The position numbers and the translations under genes are program-made. The notes beneath the pieces are model-generated. The model saw only the letters and a list, made by a program, of their open reading frames with translations. It was not told the origin of the DNA and ran no database searches. From Ascoidea tarda (nom. inval.) (Eukaryota > Ascomycota > Saccharomycetes > Ascoideales > Ascoideaceae), in assembly GCA_030560485.1 (NCBI GenBank), contig JAKTTS010000207.1, forward strand, positions 1 through 25,217: a stretch of 25,217 nt of DNA, given 5' to 3'. Shown here one piece after another: positions 6,553-15,844 of the stretch (its first letter is position 1; each line of letters begins with the position of its first letter).

Positions 6553-9500
6553 CTACTTTCCTTTTTTGAAATTGGTGTTTTTTTTGGAATTTCCTTTTTT
6601 ATTTCCCTTTTTATTTCCAGAATTTTCTGAAGAAATCGCTGCTTTTAGTTTTCTCACAGTAAAACCTATTGTTATATCCCCAGATTTTTGCATTTTAATG
6701 ATCTCATGTTCTTTCATTAAATCAACATCAAAATCAGTATCACTGTTACCGCTCTCAGTGACGTTTTCATTTTCGTCATTTTCAACTTTATTGATTGGTC
6801 GATTCTCAAAATAATGCAATATTTCGTTCATCGATTTTCCAACTTTATTGGTTCCTGGCACAATTTTGACTTTATACTTGAATTTGTTTACGGCAGACCA
6901 TGGTCCAAAATGAGGAACACAATCAAGAATCTTATAATCTGTTGAGTTGACCTTTGGAACAAGAGAATCAAATATTTCCAAATGAATTGGAATATTATCT
7001 TCTTGCTCATCCTCATCATTATTACCATTTTCATTTTCAGTGACCTTACCATTATTCTTATTTTCTAATTTAACTCTATATTTTTCTTTTATAATCTCTT
7101 CTTGTTTTTGCTTTCTCAATTCTTTATTAATTGCTCCGACCTCAGGGGAAGGTTTTATATTTTCAGTTTTGGAATTAGATTCATTTGTGCCCAAATCTTT
7201 TATCACACCTAATGCCTTTAATCTTAACGTTCTTTCTTCATCATCTTGGTCAGCATACTTATTACTGAGTTTCTTTAATTTTCCCTTTTTACCTCTCACA
7301 GTTTTGTTTACTGAGGGTCTCGGATATTTTGATGAGCTATTACTTTTTTTAGTTTGTTTATCCAGCTTTCCAACTTGAATTGATTCAATTGATTCAGTTG
7401 TATCTTTAATTTCTTCTTCTTTACTATTATTTTGTTTTATACTATTTTCTTCTAATTCTTTTGTTTTTTCAGATTCATTTTCATTTTGTATTTTTCTTTC
7501 ATTTTTCTTACCAGTTTTATTTTTATTTTGTTGTTGGGTTAAATACAATTTTTCATTCTCTTTATAATCCGAAATTTCCTTAACAGTTTCAAGTCCGTAT
7601 TTTTCTTCTCTTTCAACTCTAGCTTTTTTAAAAAAATCTGTACCCTTTTCATCAATTAACCATAATAATGAAAAACTCATTACCAATTGACCTGCAGGAG
7701 GTAAATAAACTTTATTGGAATCTCCACCTTTTACAATAAAGTGTCCTGGTCTTAATAAACTTCCATCATAATCATCTCTTTTGTCAATATAGGTGCCTTT
7801 ACACCACCAAGCGGAAGTACTAATTTTATTATCCCAAGCTTTTGTAGATGAAAGAGAAAATTGGCCAGCTTGTTGTAAAGTTGTTGGTGAAATCTCTCTT
7901 TCTTTAAAAGGATTTTTAATAAATACCCTCAACGAATTATCAAAGTCAGATGAAACAAAATAATCATATTTGGAGTTGAAATATTTATAATAAATCATAT
8001 CTATTTGAAGAGCATCTTTTCCAGCAATACAGAGATAATTTTCAGACGATATGAACCAATAAAATTTTTCAAACCAATATTTAGGACGAATTTTTTTGAT
8101 CAATAAGTTTGAATCATCGTGTGCCTTTAAACTTGATTTAATTTTGCGGGAAGCGTTTTTAATCGCTAAGGATGAACTTTTGCTAGTTTTTTCCTTTTTA
8201 ATGATCAAATCTTTCTTTGTTGAAAAGTATGTTGTAGAGTTGGCAAAAGCAGAAAGAGACAAATCAATTGTGACTGTTAAATATTGCTTTTCTTTTTTCT
8301 TTGAACTCTTATGAGCGTCGGAATCAATATCAGAATCAATATCGGAATCAACATCCGAATCAACATCTGAATCAACATCTGAACCGACACCTGAATTTGA
8401 ACCTAATAAGTCATTTTGATTATCTTGATCATCATCATTTACTATGGGCAATTTTACATCGATTTTATTTTCAAGTAAATTTAAGGAAGTGATAATAAGA
8501 GCGATTGGGTTATTTTTCTTTTTCTCTAGACCAATTAGATTGTTGATATTTTCCCAATTCATGGCTTGGTTTAAGAGAGAGTTTATAATGTTGATTGCGT
8601 TTTCAACATAAGAAGAGTAAAAAATGATTGATTCAGCTTTTTTTTTATTTAATAGGGCCTTTGATTCTAGTTGTGATATCTTTGACTGGTTTTCGTTCTT
8701 TACGTACGATAATTTTTTCTCCAATTGATCTTTGTGAGATTGAATTTTAAGAGAGTTTTTAATTAAATCTGATTGAGAGTAGAAAAAGTCTATAGTTTTG
8801 TTGTAGCCGGATATTCTTTTTAATTTATAGATTTCCACGGGGGCTTTTAGAATGGGTTTATAAGGATGGTAGCTTTCATATGTATATTTTGGGTTATTAA
8901 TGTCGCTATCGTTATCGTTGTCATTATCACTATCATTATCACTATCATTATCACTATCATTATCATTTTTAGTAGGTTTATAGAATTTGTTTTTTCTCAT
9001 AACGATATAGCCATCAACTTGATTTGAAGTAGTCAAGTTTTGGAATTCGATTTCGGAAAAATTTAATAAATCAGTTAGAACTTGCAATGAATTTGGATCC
9101 AAGAATTCTAAAAAGGAAGAGGAAGGGTTTAAGCTGAATTGATGGAAGTTTTTCAGTAGTAAATCAGAGGAAAGATAGGAAAACTTTAAGAAACACAATT
9201 TATGAATAGATAAGGGCTTAATTTTCTTTTGAGCAGTGGAATCAGCGTTTACAAGAAGATCAGACTCAGTGTTTTCTTTGATGACTTGATAATTATGTTT
9301 TTCCTCATTTAACCAAGACAAGATTTGATCTTTTGTATGAACAATTGAACTTGAATTTGAATTCAAGTCAGGTTTGTTATTTGGGGTGTCTTGGGCAAAT
9401 AAGGAATTATCAAACATTCTGTAATACTCTCCAACAGCATATTTGTCGCTGTTTCTCTTCTCATCGACTAATCTTTGTAAAGCTAGGATTTTTTGGTTGG

Positions 9501-9879
9501 CGTCAAGAAGAACAATGTTACCAGCAGAGAAAAATTCTAAAACCAAGTAGAAGATACCAGAGGAAAACTCCAAGACAATGATTCTGTCGTTGCCAATCTG
9601 CTTCAAGTTTGTCAATCTCTTTGACTTGATGTGCTTTCGCAACTTGGCGACAAAGTTGGAGGGCTCAGGAGAGACCTGTCTCTGGAAGTCAGTCAAGTAG
9701 ATCTTCAAGCCTGAATCAAGCACCAACGCCTTCTTGGAGTCAGGAACAGCAAATTTTAAGGTGTAGATTCTAGAGGAGTTGTACAAGTTGTAGATGTTCT
9801 GGAGCCTGTAGCTAACAAGAGCAGTGGCAAGCTCGCCAGCGAGGATCTTGACGTCTAAGGCAGTGATTCTCTGTTTCAT
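6553..9879 (-). CDS. RQC2: Rqc2/Tae2, NFACT-family ribosome quality control factor
   Basis: A 1108-residue NEMF/Rqc2 protein (S. cerevisiae: about 1038). Rqc2 binds the stalled 60S subunit with peptidyl-tRNA, helps Ltn1 ubiquitylate the nascent chain and recruits Ala- and Thr-tRNA for CAT tails. The NFACT-N domain begins MKQRITALD and includes SNFVAKLRKHIKSKRLT and YLVLEFFSAGNIVLLDANQK. The residues tied to CAT tailing in S. cerevisiae (Asp9, Asp98, Arg99) sit at the same numbers here. A coiled-coil middle follows, then NFACT-R (about 600-720: YWFEKFYWFISSENYL, WWCKGTY, LPPAGQLVMSF) and NFACT-C near 975-1040 (CVPHFGPWSAVNKFKYKVKI), ending in a Lys/Gly-rich tail. Asp/Ser/Asn repeats occur at about 300-322 and 495-520. 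Its start lies 194 bp from divergent CDC4. Confidence 0.96.
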   Translation of the reverse strand: MKQRITALDVKILAGELATALVSYRLQNIYNLYNSSRIYTLKFAVPDSKKALVLDSGLKIYLTDFQRQVSPEPSNFVAKLRKHIKSKRLTNLKQIGNDRIIVLEFSSGIFYLVLEFFSAGNIVLLDANQKILALQRLVDEKRNSDKYAVGEYYRMFDNSLFAQDTPNNKPDLNSNSSSIVHTKDQILSWLNEEKHNYQVIKENTESDLLVNADSTAQKKIKPLSIHKLCFLKFSYLSSDLLLKNFHQFSLNPSSSFLEFLDPNSLQVLTDLLNFSEIEFQNLTTSNQVDGYIVMRKNKFYKPTKNDNDSDNDSDNDSDNDNDNDSDINNPKYTYESYHPYKPILKAPVEIYKLKRISGYNKTIDFFYSQSDLIKNSLKIQSHKDQLEKKLSYVKNENQSKISQLESKALLNKKKAESIIFYSSYVENAINIINSLLNQAMNWENINNLIGLEKKKNNPIALIITSLNLLENKIDVKLPIVNDDDQDNQNDLLGSNSGVGSDVDSDVDSDVDSDIDSDIDSDAHKSSKKKEKQYLTVTIDLSLSAFANSTTYFSTKKDLIIKKEKTSKSSSLAIKNASRKIKSSLKAHDDSNLLIKKIRPKYWFEKFYWFISSENYLCIAGKDALQIDMIYYKYFNSKYDYFVSSDFDNSLRVFIKNPFKEREISPTTLQQAGQFSLSSTKAWDNKISTSAWWCKGTYIDKRDDYDGSLLRPGHFIVKGGDSNKVYLPPAGQLVMSFSLLWLIDEKGTDFFKKARVEREEKYGLETVKEISDYKENEKLYLTQQQNKNKTGKKNERKIQNENESEKTKELEENSIKQNNSKEEEIKDTTESIESIQVGKLDKQTKKSNSSSKYPRPSVNKTVRGKKGKLKKLSNKYADQDDEERTLRLKALGVIKDLGTNESNSKTENIKPSPEVGAINKELRKQKQEEIIKEKYRVKLENKNNGKVTENENGNNDEDEQEDNIPIHLEIFDSLVPKVNSTDYKILDCVPHFGPWSAVNKFKYKVKIVPGTNKVGKSMNEILHYFENRPINKVENDENENVTESGNSDTDFDVDLMKEHEIIKMQKSGDITIGFTVRKLKAAISSENSGNKKGNKKGNSKKNTNFKKGK
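8318..8400 (-). repeat. RQC2: Coding 12-bp repeat (Asp-Ser/Val/Ile) in RQC2
   Basis: Imperfect copies of a GAATCAACATCT-like unit (as read on the + strand) encode a run of SDVD and SDID motifs at about residues 495-520 of Rqc2. A second, ATCACTATCATT-type array lies at about 8912-8970 (DSDN repeats). Both are in disordered linkers. Confidence 0.75.
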
Positions 9880-10073
9880 GGGTGGAGGGTTGGAGGCAAC
9901 TCAGGAAGCAGAAACAGCACAAGAAACAGAAGAAGCAACTTCGCCGTCGTCCCAGCGCCACCGAGCCCGCGCCCCGGCGGTAATTTCGCCGCCCTGCGTT
10001 CTTCTGGCTGGTTCTTCCTGTGCTTCTTGTGCTGTTTCTGCTTCCTTCCTTCTTAGAGCCTCCAACCCAGCCC
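9880..10073. promoter_or_regulatory. Divergent RQC2/CDC4 promoter, G+C-rich
   Basis: 194 bp between divergent start codons. It is strikingly G+C-rich for this window: by hand count, 41 of 60 bases at 9961-10020 are G or C. No TATA box is visible. Confidence 0.6.
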
Positions 10074-12878
10074 ATGTCGAACCCCAGCTCCTCCAGTGCC
10101 TCCTCCAACGACGCAGCCTTCCTTGGTGTGTTTGCTGAAAATGCTCCCCAGTCCTTTCCCTTGCTCACTGCCCACACTCCGTACCTGGGTCCTGAGTCCT
10201 CTACTTCCAGTCGTGAGTGTGCTGCTGGCGTCAACGACAGAGCCTGCCATGTCGAGATGGAGCCAGGCAATCCTTCATTCTTTTGCAGCAGAGATCGTGT
10301 TCAGGACACTGCCAAAGTTGTAAACGACCGCCTCTATCTCGAAGCTGTTCCCCAAGACCAGATGAAACACTTCCAAACCACTGAAAATACCAGCAGAATC
10401 AGCAGTTCTAACCATATCAATACCAATAACATGGATACCACTAACGATATTGACTCAGCTGATCGTACCACCCTTGATACTAACCAAAATTCTGGCACCA
10501 ATATTGACAACAAAAATAAAAAAAGAAAGACTATAAAAGACTTCTCTGGCTTCTCTCAAGCCAACAATTACATCAACTGTGTTCGTATACATAAGAACAG
10601 TGATCAAACTAATGAGCAAATTGATAATGACAATAATAATATCAACAACAATGAAACAAAAGCTCAAAAAAATAAAATAATCAACAGTTTTATATCTTCC
10701 AACTCTCAAGACCAACCTCTTACTCAAAATTCCTTAAATCTAAATAACTCAAGAAAAAGAAATGCTGACGATACTTTGATTTCATCTTTATCTTCTAATT
10801 TCTTGAAAAATAATTTCATTCCAAACTGTATTAATTTGAATAACCTAAATTATTCAAAATATCTGCATTTCAATTTCGAAAATAACTCATCATTATTAAG
10901 CAATATCAATAATAATATCAACAAGTATATTACTAAAGCGAATAATAACAATATTAATAACAATATCAATAACAATGTCAATAACAATGTCAATAATAAT
11001 AATGGCACCAATAACACCAATAACACCAATAACACCAATAACACCAATAACACTAATAACACTAATAACACTAATAACACTAATAATGAAACTAGAAATA
11101 GTAGTTTCAATTATAATACCAAAAATATAAACAACAACAATATTCTTAAAAATGTTCATGACTACAATAGTTATAACGATTGCAGCACTTTCAATACTTT
11201 CAGTGGCTATACAAATTTTCACGACTATAATAACATAGACAATATCAATCATATGAGCCCTCTAAATAACATACATAACATACATAACATTAATATAAAC
11301 AATTTAAACAGCTTAAACAATGAAAATGACCTCAACCACCAAGACATTTATCCCTCCTCGAAAAGAAGGTTGATCTTCACTGAATTGGACTCAAAATTAT
11401 TGACTTCATCCACAGGTATAATCAACAACGCTCCATCAAGTGCTTCGACAACCCAACAACACCCAACTGCTATTTTACCTTTGGAACCGGTTTTGAACAG
11501 AAACTTGAATGAAGAAGCTGATATCCAAGCTGCTTTACCTTCTCCTTCCGCTTCCCCAATTCAATCCACCCAAGACGATGAAGATGACGATGACGATGAT
11601 GACGAGTCTCTTGATTTCACATCGCTCGTACAGTCTCTCTCAGCTACAAAATCGCCAAACGAAATCATGGACAGCGTATCCATTTTATCTTCAAATTTGT
11701 CTAAAAAATTCAAAAACAAATTGGTTTTCAATCTACTCAAAACTTTAGATCGCTCAAATCTATCTACTCTTTGCGGCCTAATAAAAGACAGCTTAAAATT
11801 CGATATATTGTCAAACTTGCCCTCAAATGTTTGCCACAAAATTTTCAGTTTTTTAGATCACAAGTCTCTTTGTAGAGCTCAATTTGTTTGCAAGCGCTGG
11901 TGCATCTTAATCAATACCGACGAAAGAGTTTGGAAAAATTTGCTATTCTCTGATCGATTAATTACAAATATTAAAGAAATTAAACCGGATCTTAAACACA
12001 ACAAAAATGCTTTTGTATCCAAATGGTGCTCAATTAATGTCAATAAAATATATAAGGATCTCAAATCAGATCCCAGGAATCCGGATTTTCAAATAAAATA
12101 TGAAATGTTTAAACCTAACATTTACAAATTGATCTACAAAAAAAGAAAACTAATTAATAATAACTGGTTGAATCCCAAGTATAAACCAAAAAGAATCACT
12201 GTGGCAAATAATGACTCAAATGTCGTAACCTGTTTACAGTTTGACAAAAATAAAATTATCACCGGAGCTGATAACAAATATATCAGAATTTATGATACAA
12301 ATACTGGTAAATTAATTAAAACTTTGACTGGCCATGAAGGAGGTGTTTGGGCGCTACAATATATTAATAATACTTTAGTTAGTGGCTCAACAGATCGTAC
12401 AGTAAGAATCTGGGACATTAAAAAGGGAAAGTGCATTCATGTTTTAAGGGGACATACTTCAACTGTTAGGTGTCTTGATATAATTAAACCTAGACCCGAT
12501 GGGTTTAATGATAGAAGAGAACCGGTTTTTTATCCAAAGAGATATATGCTAATAACCGGCTCAAGAGACTGTAATTTGAATGTTTGGAACTTACCATTAG
12601 CTCCAGATTATGATAAACATGGAAACATCAAAAAAAGAGGAAAGGGCAGAAAAATGAAAAATAATTATAAAAACAAAATCGTAATTAAAAAAGAAGAGGA
12701 TAAAGACGAATTTGAAAATTTTAAAATAGAAGAAGATGAAGATGTTGTTGCGAATGAAAAAAACAAAAACCGCCATGATAATGTTCAAAACAAATATAAT
12801 GACGATTATATGAATAAAGATGAAGAAGATAATGAAGAAGAAGAAGATAACGAGTACAACGACGACGACGACGACGAC

Positions 12879-12917
<39 letters not shown>

Positions 12918-13637
12918 GGTGACGAAGAAGATTTTTTCTATGACTATTTAAATGAAGAGGACATTCAAAGTGAGTTCATGGCTTCCAGCAATAGAAGCAG
13001 CACGAGCCCATATTTTGTTTGTTCATTAAAGGGACATGAAGGGTCTGTGAGATCTATTTCGTCTTATGGTAGAATAATTGTGTCTGGGTCTTATGATAAT
13101 ACAGTTAGAGTCTGGGACTCCAAAACACTAAAGTGTAAGTATGTTTTAAGTGGACATCATGATAGAATCTATTCCACAGCGATTGATCATGAAAGGAACA
13201 GGTGTTTATCGGGATCTATGGATTTTTCAGTTAAAATTTGGGATTTGAGTAATGGATCGTTATTGAAAACGTTGATTGGACATACCTCATTAGTTGGATT
13301 GTTAAATCTTTCTCAGGATTACTTGGTTAGTGCAGCAGCTGACTCGACATTGAGACTATGGTCACAGAAGACATATAAATTGATCGATGTGCTAGAGGGA
13401 CATCAGGCAGCAATTACATGTTTTCAAAGCGATGATACAAGAATTGTTTCTGGATCGAATAATTTAGTGTTGTGGAATGCTACAAATGGCAGTAAAGTTC
13501 GGGAATTGTTAGGAGACACTCAGGGAGTTTGGCAAGTCAAATTTGATTATAAGATGTGTGTTGCAGCTGTGCAAAGAAGATCGGAAACATCAGACAAAAC
13601 ATATATTGAGATCTTGAGATTTGATCGATTTGATTGA
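10074..13637 (+). CDS. CDC4: Cdc4, F-box/WD40 substrate receptor of SCF ubiquitin ligase
   Basis: A 1187-residue F-box/WD40 protein (S. cerevisiae Cdc4: 779). Cdc4 recruits phosphorylated Sic1, Far1, Gcn4 and others to the SCF E3 ligase. Residues 1-480 are low-complexity and Asn-rich, with nine Thr-Asn-Asn repeats (312-338). A likely dimerisation segment (about 535-575) precedes the F-box (about 578-622: LSNLPSNVCHKIFSFLDHKS, then FVCKRWCIL). The WD40 propeller fills the C-terminus. The four arginines that hold the phosphodegron in S. cerevisiae (443, 467, 485, 534) align with Arg775 (STDRTVR), Arg799 (TSTVR), Arg831 (GSRD) and Arg993 (GSVR). Between the last two lies an extra acidic, charged block of about 113 residues including 18 Asp (930-947). 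ATG 10074 is the first Met in frame; its context (C at -3) is weak. Confidence 0.96.
11007..11088 (+). repeat. CDC4: 9-bp coding repeat (Thr-Asn-Asn)9 in CDC4
   Basis: Roughly nine copies of a 9-bp unit. The first half are ACCAATAAC and the second half ACTAATAAC, so the array seems to have grown as two blocks. It encodes residues about 312-338 in the disordered N-terminus. Confidence 0.85.
12861..12914 (+). repeat. CDC4: Poly-Asp trinucleotide repeat in CDC4
   Basis: Eighteen Asp codons, GAC first and then GAT, encode residues 930-947 within the acidic insertion of the WD40 propeller. The switch from GAC to GAT part way along suggests the GAT part expanded separately. Confidence 0.85.
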
Positions 13638-13642
13638 CCCAG

Positions 13643-13682
13643 TGAATGAATGAATGAATGAATGAATGAGTGAGTGAGTGAG
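13643..13682. repeat. Microsatellite (TGAA)6(TGAG)4
   Basis: Six TGAA units followed directly by four TGAG units, starting six bases after the CDC4 stop. It should be transcribed in the CDC4 3' UTR. Confidence 0.9.
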
Positions 13683-13801
13683 TTAAAAAAATGAAAATGA
13701 TTTTAATAGATTCTTATATTTTGTTTCAGTTCTTGAGTAATTTTAATTGATTTATTTATTTTGATTCTTTGTTATTCTGTTATGATATCCTGAATTATAT
13801 T

Positions 13802-13871
13802 ATTTTATATTATTTTATACTGTTTTATACTATTTTACAACATTTTGCAACATTTTGCAACATTTTACGGT
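13802..13871. repeat. 10-bp-period T-tract tandem array, seven units
   Basis: Seven consecutive 10-bp units each carry TTTT at the same position: ATTTTATATT, ATTTTATACT, GTTTTATACT, ATTTTACAAC, ATTTTGCAAC twice and ATTTTACGGT. The period is close to one turn of the helix, so the array could be intrinsically curved. It lies about 190-260 bp upstream of the COX23 start. Confidence 0.8.
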
Positions 13872-14057
13872 AAAATATTAAATGGATGTCGTCGCGTTTT
13901 GTATATAGTCGATGAGAGCGATCATGTGAAAAAAAGTTAAATTGAAGATGAATAATAGCTGAGATAAAACTGTATATTCGAAGCAATTGTAATTTATTTT
14001 AGTATTGAAATTGAAAAGGTTGTATACAAAGACCCATCGTATAAATAGTGTGAAAAA

Positions 14058-14471
14058 ATGTCTGGTGAGAATAAGGAGAATAAGAATAATGGAGATAATT
14101 ATGGTCAGGAATATAAGGAAATTAGTAAAACAATTGAAAAAGAGAGACTTCAAAAGGAATTAACTCAAACCGATCCTACAATTGAAACAGATAAAAGCAA
14201 AGTTGATTTTACGAAAGGAAAAGGAATTGGGGACTTTAAATTTTATCCAGATAATCCTACGAATGAAATACACAGGTTGAAATTTCTAGCAAAAGAGCCA
14301 TCGAGATATTATGATCCATGTTCTGAAAGCAGTAAGATGTCGATAAATTGCTTGCAAGAGACAAACTATGATAGAGAAATATGTCAGGAGTATATAGATG
14401 CTTACAAGGAGTGTAAAAGAGCATGGATACACAAGATGAAGGAGGATAAGTTTAATGGAAGGTCGTGGTGA
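14058..14471 (+). CDS. COX23: Cox23, twin CX9C mitochondrial intermembrane-space protein
   Basis: A 137-residue CHCH protein (S. cerevisiae Cox23: about 151). Cox23 is imported into the intermembrane space by the Mia40 relay and is needed for cytochrome c oxidase assembly together with Cox17. The C-terminal twin CX9C motif is exact: Cys88/Cys98 and Cys109/Cys119, which should form two disulfides holding a helical hairpin. Just before it, FKFYPDNPTNEIHRLKFLAK and SRYYDPC match the conserved Cox23 block. The N-terminal 55 residues are charged and Lys/Glu/Asn-rich, without a clear presequence. ATG 14058 follows an A-run and has A at -3. The neighbouring FKBP gene converges on it. Confidence 0.92.
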   Translation: MSGENKENKNNGDNYGQEYKEISKTIEKERLQKELTQTDPTIETDKSKVDFTKGKGIGDFKFYPDNPTNEIHRLKFLAKEPSRYYDPCSESSKMSINCLQETNYDREICQEYIDAYKECKRAWIHKMKEDKFNGRSW

Positions 14472-14803
14472 TTAAAGAGAGAAAAAAACAGATATTGTAA
14501 ATATTAAAAATAGGTTTAACTTGTTAGTATTATAAATATTATAAATATCATGAATGTTATGAAATATACTATAAAGTTAAAAAAAAACAAAAAAAAAACA
14601 AAAAAAAACGAGTAAAAACGCTTATTAGCACAAAGAGATGAAAAATAAAAAAAAAAAATATTTGATATAATATACGATGATATAATACGGAATAGCATGA
14701 TTTACTATGATATAGTAAGAGATAATAGGAGACTAAATAAAAGTAAAATGATTAGTAATTGCAATAAATTTCAGTAACTTATGATTAAAAATCAGTGTGA
14801 TAG
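14472..14803. other. Convergent COX23/FKBP intergenic region
   Basis: 332 bp, extremely AT-rich with several A-runs (about 14578-14660). It holds both 3' UTRs. No gene or RNA recognised. Confidence 0.5.
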
Positions 14804-15376
14804 TTATAATTGGAAAACCGTTTTTTTTGAGGTATAGTTATAACTATCATTATCATTATGAACGTCATTGTAATTATTGTTGTCAAGATTATAGGAGATA
14901 TTTATTAACTCAATATCGAATATTAAATTTTTATTTGGTGGGATATAACCAGGGAAACCCCTTTCACCATAAGCCAATTGACTTGGGATGAAGATTCTGA
15001 TTTTTTCATGCAAGCTTAGAGTTGGAATAATTAATTCCCAGGCTTTAATAACATAGTTGGAACCGACTTTGTATGAAAATGGCTGATTTCTGTCAAAGGA
15101 CGAATCGAATTTTTTGCCATTTGTAAAATAACCAGTGTAGTTTATTTGAACAATTGAGTCCTTTGTTGGAAAATGCCTATTGTCGCCAGGATGAATTCTC
15201 TCTATTTGAATCAACTCGATCAACTCATCGTCAGTCTTATTGCCAATGTCTATTTTGGTATTATTGTCATGCGGTTTGGAGAGAGTTTTCTTATCAGTAT
15301 GAACACTGCCATGAAGACCAGCATTGCAAACTGAGATACTAGTGTAGGAAGGTAAGACAACGACTTCGGTAACCAT
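14804..15376 (-). CDS. FKBP-type prolyl isomerase, diverged paralogue with N- and C-terminal extensions
   Basis: A 190-residue protein with one FKBP domain (about 54-160), flanked by a 50-residue N-terminal segment and a 30-residue Asn/Asp/Tyr-rich tail, neither of which I recognise. FKBPs catalyse cis-trans isomerisation of peptidyl-prolyl bonds and bind FK506 and rapamycin. The domain is more diverged than its neighbour FPR1, yet the pocket residues are kept: Tyr80, Phe90, Asp91, Arg96, Phe100, Val109, Ile110, Trp113, Tyr136 and Phe153 (FKBP12 Tyr26, Phe36, Asp37, Arg42, Phe46, Val55, Ile56, Trp59, Tyr82, Phe99). The open frame is intact. No signal peptide or membrane segment is clear. It lies on the same strand as FPR1, 468 bp downstream, which suggests an old tandem duplication. 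ATG 15376 follows AAA. Confidence 0.88.
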   Translation of the reverse strand: MVTEVVVLPSYTSISVCNAGLHGSVHTDKKTLSKPHDNNTKIDIGNKTDDELIELIQIERIHPGDNRHFPTKDSIVQINYTGYFTNGKKFDSSFDRNQPFSYKVGSNYVIKAWELIIPTLSLHEKIRIFIPSQLAYGERGFPGYIPPNKNLIFDIELINISYNLDNNNYNDVHNDNDSYNYTSKKTVFQL

Positions 15377-15844
15377 TTTTAGCAGCTAATGAGAAAAATA
15401 CAACAAAACAGGATAATGCAAAAGAAAGAAAAAAAATGAAATGAAATGAGCAGCTTTTATAAATGACAACGAAATAAAAATAAACTGTTATCTATCATCA
15501 TATTCACATTTTATGGAGAAATCCCACAGAGGCAGCAATTTGCACTTGCATGCTTAAAAACGCACCTATTCGATGCAGGCTGCAGCCTTGTCTTGCTTTC
15601 GGAGTCCGGAAATAGATTGCCAATAATTACTAAGCATTCTTGCGATGCGCACGCGAGGTACTGGGAGCGTATATGCGAGCACGCAGCTACGAGAAGGCGA
15701 CCGAAGAGATGAGAATCATTGTGTATTTTGTATTTTGTATTTGTAAATTGTAAACTGAGCTGTGAATGTTGTAGAAGAGATAGTCATGTGTATAGGAGTG
15801 TGGGCAGATAAACTAGCAAATTAAAGCCCTATTGGGTGAAGTGT
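15377..15844. promoter_or_regulatory. Spacer between the tandem FKBP genes
   Basis: 468 bp containing the FPR1 3' UTR and the promoter of the diverged FKBP. A G+C-rich patch (about 15530-15710) carries several CGCAC/CGCGAG words including ACGCG. A TGTATTT-type short repeat lies at 15720-15745. No gene recognised. Confidence 0.5.

Larger units (their letters stand above)
13638..14057. other. CDC4-COX23 intergenic region
   Basis: A 420-bp AT-rich spacer with the CDC4 3' UTR and the COX23 promoter. It holds a tetranucleotide microsatellite (13643-13682) and a 10-bp-period T-tract array (13802-13871). No gene recognised. Confidence 0.6.

Noticed and set aside
9812-10270. 152-codon minus-strand frame across the RQC2/CDC4 promoter
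   Set aside because: It overlaps both starts, has no family motif, and open frames are expected by chance in this G+C-rich patch.
10850-11252. Leucine/valine- and isoleucine/valine-rich frames opposite CDC4 that resemble membrane proteins
   Set aside because: They are reverse-strand readings of the Thr-Asn-Asn and Asn repeats.
12597-13010. Acidic insertion of CDC4 as an unspliced intron
   Set aside because: It stays in frame without stops, I see no GTATGT donor or TACTAAC branch site within it, and its strong charge looks like protein.
14804-15376. The diverged FKBP as a pseudogene
   Set aside because: The frame is complete and all main pocket residues are kept.
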